A DNA stretch of 64,000 nucleotides from Clytia hemisphaerica (taxonomy: Eukaryota; Cnidaria; Hydrozoa; Leptothecata; Clytiidae): positions 1,009,614 to 1,073,613 of the forward strand of contig CACVBU010000971.1 of the NCBI GenBank assembly GCA_902728285.1. Direction: 5' to 3'. Of the stretch, positions 1 to 10,600 are shown piece after piece. The notes beneath the pieces are model-generated. The model was given only the letters and a program-made list of their open reading frames with translations, ran no database searches and was not told the origin of the DNA. The position numbers and the translations under genes were made by a program. Numbering within the stretch: the stretch's first letter is position 1; every line of letters starts with the position of its first letter.

Positions 1-870
1 GTCTGGAAATATGACCGCGTTGACTTTTGGGGGACTGGGTAAGCGGCGGGAGAAAAATCAAAACAAAACAGCCGAAAAGAACTGACTTTCGGAGAAACTG
101 ACTTGGGAATCAAAGGGAAAAACGCAACAAAATATGTTCAGATTAACTTTTACTTTGGAGTTCTTCCATAAAAGACACTAAAATCAAATCTGATGAACTA
201 AGAAATTATAAAACTACTTGACACCACCCAAATATTTTCAACTTTTGGCAAATTTGTCCGTGTGTGTGGTAACCAAACAGTTTTTTATCAATGCCATACA
301 AAAAAACTTGAGATTCTTGAATGTTGGCCAATAAAATTTCTCATAACATAACAAGGGAAGTGTAATGTCTTGTATTAAACCAAATGACGAGTGATTTTTA
401 TAAAAGTTCTCTCCTAATTCTCGTTCTCGACAACAACGTACGTCCTTGACTTTTCAACTCAACTGAAATTCGAAACATTTAGAGCTTGACAATAATCAAG
501 AAAGTATCCAAACTGTTTTGCTGTTGAAAAAACGTTGTTCTTTAACCTTTACAAGCATACATTTCCATCGTGGGACTCTTCTCCATCGAAACAATACTGT
601 ACATCATCTGCATTTTGATTTATCAATCTAGAAACTTTCAAATACATCTCTGAAAAATCTGCAACTCTTCAAAACAAAACTTCTGGATCGAAAATGATCG
701 AAAAGTTTTGTTTTTGTGTGAATATTTTCAGCGGGAAGTTATCGAATGTTTTTGTTCGAATGTAACGTTCGAATTAGATTTTCGAATAAAAACATTCGAA
801 ACTACACAGAAGCAGAAGAAGGCGGAAGTAAGTTTTGAAACAAAAAGAGGACAATTTTTTTGAGTCGACA
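1..870. other. Spacer without recognisable gene
   Basis: AT-rich sequence with no reading frame or exon that I can relate to a known family on either strand. It contains a small palindrome at 742-800, with arms built on TTCGAATGTTTTT-like sequence and separated by about 20 bases. Nothing else stands out. Confidence 0.5.
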
Positions 871-874
871 ATAA

Positions 875-1036
875 ATTAGTTATCACATGACTTCTCGTGC
901 AATACTCGATATTTTACTCGTTCCGATATTTTACCGATATTTTTCCTCGCCTAAAGGCTCGGAAAAATATTACGGAAAAATCTCGGAACTCGTAAAATAT
1001 TTCTCGTATTGCACTCGAAATCATGCGATAACTAGT
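875..1036. repeat. Foldback (palindromic) element
   Basis: The left edge (TTAGTTATCACATGA...) and the right edge (reverse complement CTAGTTATCGCATGA...) pair over about 70 bases with few mismatches, so the whole 160-bp unit folds back on itself. This is the shape of a palindromic MITE. No coding content; the reading frames crossing it are accidental. Confidence 0.75.
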
Positions 1037-1330
1037 ACGTATTGTATTGTATTTTGTTAACCGGTTACTTTTTCGAAGCGGGCTACACAACTTTTTGCGC
1101 AATGCAATTGGTTCTTTTCGCATGACGACGGGCCTACATTGTCCAGAGTTGCCCGTCGTTAGGAAAATTCATTGTGACGTCACTTTTTCAGAGGAAAATG
1201 AACAATGCGTTGACATCATTTCTCTCATTTTTTATTTCTGACGTCAGAAATTATAACAATTTTTTATCTCTTTTCGGTTGTTTTTTTCGCTTTATTGCAC
1301 TTTTTTTCCTGGATATAGCGCTAAAAATCA

Positions 1331-1379
1331 ATTGTATTGTATTGTATTGTATTGTATTGTATTTTATTGTATTGTATTG
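1331..1379. repeat. (ATTGT)n microsatellite
   Basis: Pentanucleotide ATTGT repeated about ten times with one interruption. It creates a spurious low-complexity reading frame. Confidence 0.95.
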
Positions 1380-2779
1380 GCTAGCAAGGTGGTTTGTGGC
1401 CTTAAAGTTTCTAAGTAGAATAAAAACTAAAAAGAAAATAATGACATTTTTGGTCCTCGCTTGAATTTCGAAATAAATTTTGTGCCGACTAAAGATTTAA
1501 AAATAAATATTATAATATTGATAGGTAGTTATAGTAGTATGTTTATGTTCTTCATCAAATATTATTGAAAACAACCAATAGCGAAATCATTATATTTCAT
1601 TGCATGTATACGTGAAGACCATTTAATAACATCCATAATGAAGTATTAGCTCCATGAGCCTTTCCAAACCAAAGACTGCATTATTACATTTCTGCAAATA
1701 CCGACTTATGACCCCAAGTGATAACAAAGCCTCAATAGCTTGGAGAAAGCAGCGGCTTTCTTATACTATGGAGAAAGATAACATTGACTCAATAAAAATT
1801 TGGAAGAAAAAAATTACCACCAGCTATTAACGGCAATAACAAAGAAACATACAGTAAAGATTACATCTTTTTCATTATCTCTTTAATACTAATACCAGAG
1901 GGTTTCAAATATAACTCAATACCATGTCATGACGTATTCTTAACAAAAATATAAAGGAGATAAAAGTTCAAAAGAATGTCTTGACTAATTAATAAAAGAA
2001 AAGACAAGATATTTTTGTATAGATATATTTTGGCATTTCTAAAAGACATTTTGATGCTTTTATAAGATCCTGTAAAAAGCTCTGTATGAGATAATGTCAC
2101 GAGATTCTTAGCTTTAAATCAATGCGTGGTTAAATATATGTATGCTATATCTATGTTGCTTGCATTTAAACAGATTTGAGACTGCTTTTTTGGGCATTCC
2201 CTCCCTATAACACAACCAACAGGTAAATATAATCTACATGTCTTTATACTCTTCAATAGTTTTTTATTTCGTACAGATCAAGCTTAGATTTTTGATAACT
2301 AAATGTGAAAATTTATATTTTTTGGTTTGAAGGGTCTGTTAAAATATAACATTTAATACATTGGATTTGATTTCAAGTATTTGATAAGATATATGAAAAA
2401 AAATTTTATTGAGGTTTTATGTTATCGCTTATTTGGAAGGGTTAGATACATATACTATATATCTATAAAGATAAAATAACGTAACATTCATACCGTTTTT
2501 GCTTTTAGAAAGAGAGGATTTGGAGTTTGGTGGGTGTGTTCAACAGATTTGACCTAGAAGATTCAACAACTCAGTCATTAAGCTGAAAGAAAGAATATCT
2601 CTGGTGTTTCCACATCTGGCGATGTTAGCCTATTGATAACCAATTAAAATAACTCATAAGCATTAACAACCCATCCAACTTAAGGCACATAAGTGATTGT
2701 CTGGTGAAAGTGAAGAACATAATATACTGACCGAAAGTCAACATTTTGAATCAAAAGTAGATCACATCAGATCAAAACA
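1380..2779. other. Upstream region of the PAQR gene
   Basis: No coding exon recognised. A possible 5' UTR intron runs from the donor after CAACAG (about 2221) to an acceptor at CTTTTAG (about 2510); this is inference from splice-site resemblance only. A short copy of the CTTTCTTATACTATG repeat seen at 6045-6748 lies near 1757. Confidence 0.35.
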
Positions 2780-3793
2780 ATGGAGAAGGAAGAGTCATTT
2801 GACATTGTAAATGAATCGGACTACAATCTACTTAGACATCAAGTACCATGGCAATATCAGGAAAGTTATATCCTAACAGGTTATCGTAAATCTGGTATGT
2901 CGATATGGAATTGCATGAAAACTTTGATTCAAACAAATTGTAACGAAACTTTAAACATATGGACACACTTTTGTCCAATTTTTCTGTTCGCATGGATTCT
3001 TATCGACTTCACACTCAAAGAGTTTGTTATCGATGATCCTTTTTATTGGCCCTTATACGTATGTGTTGTTGGTATGATGGGGTTTTGTATTATGAGTAGT
3101 CTGGCTCACACCTTTAATGCGCTATCTATGGACTCATTATACACGTGTTTCTACATGGACTATGCCTTTATATCAATTTACTCGTCCACAAGCTGGTTGG
3201 CTTCATATCTGTATACTCGTCCCTTAGATACAGACATACATTTACTGAATAATGCGCCATTTTTGGCATTTGTGACGTTGAAAATTTGCTTAATCTCTAC
3301 TTTCCAATGTTGTTGCACGTTTCGGACGCACATGAAACTCGAACACGCTATCCGTGCATCTTCATTTTTCGTACCGTGGTTGAATTGTGTATTCCCTTAT
3401 ATATACCGAGCTTTAAGTTGCAAAAGCCCGATCGACTGTGACACATCATCAGTACCTTATTTTGGAGGGCATGTTATCTTTATACTTATATGCGCCGTAA
3501 CGATATCAACTCGTTTCCCGGAGAGACTCTCGCCTGGAACTTTTGATTTCATCGGACAGAGCCATCAAATTATGCATGTTTGTGCTATCTTTAGCTCTTA
3601 TTTTCAAATGTTATGTATCAAAAACGAAATGCTGTTGCGTGAGGATGAGTTACGGATGACTGAAATTAACATACAGTATTCGAAATATACTTTCCATTTT
3701 TTGGTAGTGGCAGTTGTTCTTGATGTACTTACGGCGAATTTATTTCGATTTATTTCAAAAAATTATTATTCAAAGACTAATAAAATTGAATGA
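2780..3793 (+). CDS. Progestin/adipoQ-type receptor (PAQR family, mPR-like class II)
   Basis: A 337-residue single-exon reading frame starting at ATG 2780. It is recognised as a PAQR (hemolysin-III superfamily) seven-helix membrane receptor from the conserved order of motifs: ESYILTGYR (about residue 28), NETLNIWTH (about 54), SSLAHTF (about 106) and the helix-6 signature SPGTFDFIGQSHQIMH (about 250). About seven hydrophobic helices separate them. The length fits membrane progestin receptors (330-350 aa), and the motif set is closer to PAQR5-9 than to adiponectin receptors. In the known family these act at the plasma or internal membranes in progestin or ceramide signalling; the ligand here cannot be told. 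No intron interrupts the frame. AATAAA overlaps the last codons, so the mRNA 3' end is unclear. It lies tail-to-tail with the Ig/FN3 gene. Confidence 0.93.
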   Translation: MEKEESFDIVNESDYNLLRHQVPWQYQESYILTGYRKSGMSIWNCMKTLIQTNCNETLNIWTHFCPIFLFAWILIDFTLKEFVIDDPFYWPLYVCVVGMMGFCIMSSLAHTFNALSMDSLYTCFYMDYAFISIYSSTSWLASYLYTRPLDTDIHLLNNAPFLAFVTLKICLISTFQCCCTFRTHMKLEHAIRASSFFVPWLNCVFPYIYRALSCKSPIDCDTSSVPYFGGHVIFILICAVTISTRFPERLSPGTFDFIGQSHQIMHVCAIFSSYFQMLCIKNEMLLREDELRMTEINIQYSKYTFHFLVVAVVLDVLTANLFRFISKNYYSKTNKIE

Positions 3794-3844
3794 AAGTGTA
3801 TATATCATTGGTCGTTGTCATGGGCCTAGAACTCGAGAGAAACA

Positions 3845-3986
3845 CAGTTGACTCTCACTTATTCGAACGCGAACGTTGAATCTTTTTTGGTCAAATTACA
3901 CAGAGATTTGCATTATAGAAACTATCTTGAGAGGGTTTCTCCTTGACAGGGACTTGAAACAAGTTCGAATAAGTAAGATTTTACTG
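3845..3986. repeat. Short inverted-repeat element (CAGT...ACTG ends)
   Basis: It begins CAGTTGACTCTCACTTATTC and ends with the near-reverse complement, GTTCGAATAAGTAAGATTTTACTG. Such ends are usual for non-autonomous Tc1/mariner-pogo elements. Degenerate relatives occur near 12840-12990 and 45420-45620. Confidence 0.7.
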
Positions 3987-4269
3987 TACCTTCATGGTAT
4001 GGTCGAGATTTAACATTTACAGAAAACGGTTGTTTGTAGGGCAAGGGGATTTTCTACATTTCTGAGGTAATTTTATTCAGCTCAGGTTATTTATTTTTGT
4101 TTTATTGTAGATAATTATCATAAGGACTAGAATAGTTTTAAAATGTACCTAGAGAGAACAATTTCTAAGGTTTTATCATCATGATGCTTTTAATGTTGAT
4201 TTCAAAAAGAAAGACTTCCGGTAGTAAAGTAGCTAAACAATTTGGTGGTTTTGATCGATGTCCGTCTAT

Positions 4270-4496
4270 TGGGCTTTTCCAGACAAAAAACGTATATATT
4301 TCCTGTTGAGGAGGTCCAACCTTTTGTATGAGCTACCCCTGGAATTCCAACTTAAATTATTGTACCCCCTTGGAATTCCAGGAAACTTAAGGGTCAAAAC
4401 CCTCTGGAATTCCGAATTTTTGTGGGTTTTCAAACCTTACCCCCTAGAAACGAAAATTGACCTCCTCGTGTACGGTTTTTTTTCTGGAAAAGCCCA
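4270..4496. repeat. MITE with GGGCTTTTCCAG inverted ends
   Basis: Both ends carry an inverted copy of GGGCTTTTCCAG-A(n)-CGTATA followed by TGTTGAGGAGGTCCA. A second, better-preserved copy is at 29626-29908, with inverted ends of about 45 bp, and a broken end lies at about 12475. The interior is rich in GGAATTCC motifs. No protein. Confidence 0.8.
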
Positions 4497-4668
4497 TTGG
4501 AATCCCCGAAAAAATTTACTTTCTCCGCCATCCGCTAACTTTAAAATATTCCGTACATTCTCCAGCCCTTTGCTATTTCAGGCCTTAAAACAGGTTTTTT
4601 TGCTTATTTGATAGCGATATCTGCCATTCGCCAAATTAAACTCCCACTAAGTTTTTACCCAAATAATC

Positions 4669-4674
4669 TTTATT
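4669..4674 (-). terminator. Poly(A) signal of the Ig/FN3 gene
   Basis: AATAAA on the minus strand, 21 bases after the stop codon at 4695-4697. Its place supports reading the final exon straight through to that stop. Confidence 0.75.
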
Positions 4675-4694
4675 TTTCTCAGCATGTAACAAAT

Positions 4695-7600
4695 CTATGC
4701 TATACAACTAGACCCTTCTTTTGAAGAAAAACAAATTTTACCTTTGACAACCATTTTGTTGATTTTCTTTTCAACCAAAACTTGGCCATTTGATTGGTAA
4801 AACAGAGATGTCGTGAAATCACCGGTAAGATTGTAACTAACAGCTGACATCAAAAGCCTATATTGAGAATCCGTTTCTGAATATACAGCCGTTAGGCGGT
4901 CTTCAAATAATGGATTTTGAATAACAGAACTGAGTTTGAAATCTTTGTTTCCTGATGCGAGGACTCCATCTCGATTTATTGTTACTGACATGACGTCATC
5001 TTGTGAAATTTGGTTTGAAATTTTGATATCGATTGAGGCGGTGGTGGAAAGACGAGCGTCAAATGTTGATGGTGATAGTATCAGATTTTTGGTGTTGTCT
5101 AAATGAAAGAGGATTTGGTATGAATTTCGAAATATTTGCACAAAATTATATTTACAATATGTAAGGAATAAATTATTGATTTAAGGGCTCTGACCATAGT
5201 CCAAAAATTGACTTTGGTATTTGAACATAAAGTTATATTTTAGGTTCCTTAACACTTTTAACAAAGAATTGCCTTTATAAATTGCTTTTTAATCGAATCC
5301 CTTAAGAGTAATTAAGAATTTAATTGCAAAAATGACGTTATGAACTTTAAAAAGATGTTAATAATATGTTGCATCACCCTCTTTTACAAAAAGTGCTTAG
5401 TTTTAATGGGTAATTAACTTTTTTGTTTCAAAATTTCTTTACACTGTCCGCAAAGAATTGAACTATTTTAAATTTTGCGGAAAATTTTTCTAAAAAGATG
5501 TGTCAAAAGTTATTACTGTTTTTTTAAGCAAAATCCGGATGAAAAATTGATGAAAAACCACTATTTTGAAGATTTCGAGACAAAGAAGCATTTACAAAAA
5601 TTTTCCGGAAAAATCTTTATTGTTCGGTAAAAGATACACCATCTACTGCGAAAAACTTTTCAAAATGTTTTTTCTTCGCCGAAACTAAGCTCTTCAAAGT
5701 TGAAATACTCTTCCTCGCAAAAGTCTTCATTTTCTTCTTCATCAAATTTTCTCAATGCAATTTTTGAATTTTCAGATTCAGGAATAGTTTGTCTAACAGA
5801 AAATGTATAACATGCCATAGTTTTGTTGGTTACATCAGTCAGAAAACACATTTTAAACACGGCAATTATGAAAAATTCACTATGGTCAGAGCCCTTAAAT
5901 AAAAACTAATACATTGCGTTCCTGAAGAGCGCGCCAGTATGAAACATCATATAGCAATTGTAAGTTAGTTCTTTATTTCTTGATATATACAATATGTAAG
6001 GAATAACCGTACTCTCTGAGAGCCCCCTTGCATTAACTTCCTACCATAGTATAAGAAAGCCGTGGCTGGAATGATGACGCTATTGTTTTTGTCGTAAATG
6101 GATGTTCTATCTGTGTCTCCGTGGTTTATAAGAGCTAAGTCGAAGGTAACAAAATCCATAACCTTAAAAGTGTTCATAATTTTCAATTGAAGTACAATTA
6201 CTTTTCAAGTCTTAAATTTTTCTCACTATCCTCACTTATTACCTTATTTGAAGTAAGTTTTTATAAATTCCAAGTAAATTTTTATAAATTTAGGACCAAA
6301 TAACACACATTTTATTACAAGAACTTATTTTCAAATGTTAAACTTTGAATGCTTGCTGTCACCTCAATACTGTTGTTTTTCGAATGGAATTTTCACAGAA
6401 TGCAGGTTGAATATTTATTTACTAATATAAGTATTAATTTTTCGGAATAATTAGGAAGGCATTTCGAGGCACTCAATTTTCTTCAAGTTCTTAAAGCACT
6501 GACATTCTGACGTTCTAGTACTTTTAAACCAAGAGTCTTTTCTTTTACTTTGATGTTATGAATGCGCGAATTATCAAGAGATTTGCGTTTATGAGCAAAA
6601 TTACGTCCAACGAGGGAGTTTGTTAAAAGTCAAATTAAATTGACAATGGAAATTGTCAGTGAACCATAAAAAAATTCGTTCTTACGACATAGATAGAACA
6701 ACAGAAATTCAGCTGTACTCATTCCAGCTGCGGCTTTCTTATACTATGTTCCTACTAAACCCATTTAAAAATTTCAGTCAATTTTGCTAAAACAAGGTAA
6801 ATCTCAGTATTGTTGCCGATAAAATTCTAATACGCAGCATTATTCATGAAAGATTTCAAAAAATAAAAATTCATGTTGCTACTTCGAATCTTAGTGAAGA
6901 AATTCGAAAGAGAAAAGGGTAATATATGCGAGGGTAAAGGGACCGCTCTCACACTTCAAAACTGAATTTATCGACAAGAAATCATCAACCCAATTTTTGA
7001 AAGATTCTAAGACTTTGAGAATATGGAAAAATATAACTTCCAAAATAATTGTGACTGCCCTAAAATTGTGGGAAAATGGTGTGAGAACGGAACAAAGTTG
7101 GTCAAAAATACAGTTTCTATTTTTTTAATTTTCGGCGTGGACATAACTCACTCCCACTCTCTCTTTGGATAGACATAGAGTGTGACCCAAAAAAGTGGAC
7201 CGAAACTTATACATAGAAAAATCCTTGAAATTCATATAACTTTTGATCATGTATATTTTGCTTTTTCTTGTAAACATGAGCTAAATTGCTTTGGGAATAT
7301 GGATAGCATTTGAAAAATTCAACAATTTTTGTGTGTTGATTCTTAATCAGCGGAAAATTTCCTTTCCAACGGTATATGATATGTCGCTATTTGAAAAAAT
7401 GGCTCCTAAGACATTTTTTTACTGGGTCCAAAAAGGCCTATTTCCCGTTTTTGGCCCCTTAAAAACTTTTTCCGGGCCTAATTCGCGGGCCCCTCTTAAA
7501 AAAGTCTTAAAAACCTTCCTACTTTCGAACCAACCACATGCGGTTGCGTTGCATAAAAGATGTCACGGATCCTAAGGATTGGTCCCCTACTAATTCCCAT

Positions 7601-10600
7601 ACTGAAGTAATCCAGTCAAGTCAAACGAGGGAGACGTATTTGATGGTTTTATTTTCACTAAATTTTGTCTCCTTTATTTTGGACACTACAGATGTCACTT
7701 TTCACTAACCCCTCAGGCCACATATTAAATCATTTTTCTACCCACCTTCTTTAACAAGCTTCGGAGGTTCAGGAACAATAATTGGTTCTTTCTCAATCAC
7801 AACTGACACTTCACTCGATATTGTTTCTCCGCTGAGTGATGTAAACAATGCACCAATTTTGGTTTCCGTGTACTCAAGAGCCTGTGTAGAGCTCGGAAAA
7901 CACACGATGTTATGATTCAGTGTAGAGTTAGAACTTCCAGGATGGGACTGTCCGTTTTCTTTGGATGGTTCTACGGTATACCTGATATGTGGACAGAACC
8001 CGGTATCGATTGAATTCCATTTGGTGATGATGCAATTACCAATTTGATGCGATTTGGCATTTTGAATCTTAGGGGTAACTGAAATACGAAAATATAGCAA
8101 ATGTAGAAACTTACTGTCACCCCTGTCGCCATCATAAACTAGGCATACCAAGAGTTCTGAAATTGGCTGCTGATGGGTCCTTTTATGAATTATTTTGAGT
8201 GCAACGACTCCCTTTTGTTTTGAAAGTATTACCATAAGGTGGTTTAATCCTATGAGTCTTCAAGTGTTACTTTTATAAATAGACTCAACTTCTCTGGGAA
8301 TCAATAAACGAGGGATAACTTTTTGTCATGTTTTTGTCTTATAGTTTCATAAACTTTGATGGGGTTTTAAAATATAAATTCAAAATTTGACTGTTTTCTC
8401 GTTTTCTTGTAATTTTTTAAAAACGTGGAAGAAGTGGAAAAATTCAGGATGGCAAAATCCTCTACTCTACTTCACTGGACTCAGCACCATCAAAATCATC
8501 AAAAAGCAAAGTTCAGTCAGAAGTAGACTGATACGTCATTAATGGCGTGTTTAAAAATATCACGGAGACTCTAATATTTTGTCGAAGTATTCAACGGAAA
8601 CTTTTCACATAGACTTGATCCAGGCTTGCTTTACATCCTTGGTCAAAAATTACCAAAAAGATTCTGATGATTTTAAACCCATTCACTGTGTCTTTATATT
8701 CATGCATTGTGTTGATGGCTTATCTTATATCCTCTTAAGAAAGTAACCGTAAAAATTAGGAGCATCAAAATTCAAAACTTTAAATTTTAAAAACATAAGA
8801 ACCAATTTAGGCATTAAATAGTTCTTACAAAAAACACAGGTCAAATCATTGTTACTCACAATTCACATCAAAAGTCGATTCTTTCTTTAATAATCCTCCA
8901 TATCCTTCCATCATTAAAGACAATTTTTTCCCACAGTCCTTTGCTTCAATACCCTTAATGCTTAGCGAAAGTTTTGTGGAAAATTCATTGGTGGATCTTG
9001 TGTTTGATTTAGTCAATTGCAATGGCTTTTCACCCCAGAATGCAGCCACTTTCGGTGATGGATTACCACAGACAGTAAATTCGAATGTTTTTGTCACAGG
9101 TGTTTCTTCTGTTGAGGAGATGTTGTATGAATTCTCAATGGTTGTTTCATCGCAGAAATACGGCCCCCCTATGGGTAGAAAGAAATTTGGAAGGTTTAGA
9201 TTTCATTATTTTGACAAAAAAAACCAATCCCAAAAGATCGAGTTCATGTAGCTAGAAATAATAAGCCTTGTAAAAAGTCGGTAGATTAAGAAACGTTGTA
9301 AAAACGTGTAAAGCCGATTCCCCAATTCCTTCCACGGAGGCAATAACCTTGACCGACCAAAGATGATTTCAGAAATTCAGAGCTTGAATAAGGTAACCTT
9401 CCAAGTGGTACCTCAACCTTCCCCTTCCTCTATACTCCAGGATGAGGCCCTTTCAATAAAATCCCACGCCGACTGAAAATTTCTGTGCAGTAATGATAGC
9501 TTTCACACGCGTGTGATTTATTGTTTTTTTCCTTTGAATTTCAATACCTACCTCTGACAAGCAGTATAGTGTGTGCTTGCTCATTCGTGAATTTTCCATC
9601 TTCGTCGAAAAACAAAACAGCCTCCAATTTCACCATATCATCTTTATACAGCAATGGTGAGATTGTCAGATTATAAATTGATTCTCCTCCAGGTATAGAC
9701 TCAAAACTTGCCGTGTATCTATCTTTCTCCGGTACGCTATTCACGATGTTGAAATCGTCTCGGTTTCCGGTCGCTAATTGACGTCTCGGGCTGACGTCCT
9801 CTTCGTCAAAATGGATAACAAATGACGTTACGGAGCGCGATTTACCGTCGTTAGGGAAAATGATACGTGATATTATTGATACCGTTTCCCCATTGTAACC
9901 AGCATGACTTGTCAATAATTGCAAATGTTCTGCTCCACTATCTATGAAAAAGAAAAAATTGTCTAATTTACTCCCAGGGGGGGCAGCTGGGCAAAAGGAC
10001 CGACGGGTATGTGCGGGTCCTAAGGGTACCTTTTCCAATATGTTTAAAATGCACTGTAAGGGTCGGAAAAACTAGAGATGCACTGTAAGGGTAGAAATTT
10101 CAGAAAATTCTTGAAAAATCTAGATATTTTGACCAAAAATGCTAGAATTTTGACCATTTTTTGCACGAAAGGGATCGAAAATTTGGGGGAAAATGCACTC
10201 TAAGGGTATGATTTTCACTGATTTTTGCTGCACTGTAAGGGTGCAATTTTAAAAGCCAATTTTTGGCCCGCACATACCGTCAGTCCGCAAACCCAGTGCC
10301 CCCCCCCGGGAATTTACTTCAGTTTGTGAAACTTTCAATAACATTTATAACATTCCTTGACATTTGACCCATTCTCTTCTGCTAATAACCTATTGTTTGT
10401 AGCGATCACCAAAATATCATAGAATACATTCTTCCCTGAAGTCCCGAATAAGGTAAAAGGGAAAAGAAAAATGGAAAAAGAAAAAAGGAAAGAGGAAAGA
10501 AAGTTTTCAAAAGAAAACCTTCTTAGAAGAATATTTCAGAAAATTTTACGTTTATACAACTGGTATCCTACTAAACTCACCGAATTCTTTGGAAGTTGAT

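Noticed and set aside
1174..1464. Frame over the ATTGT microsatellite
   Set aside because: Low-complexity translation without any domain.
9541..10038. Longer N-terminus (from 10038) for the Ig-like exon
   Set aside because: The first part is translated MITE sequence; a good acceptor at about 9942 starts the real exon in phase 1.
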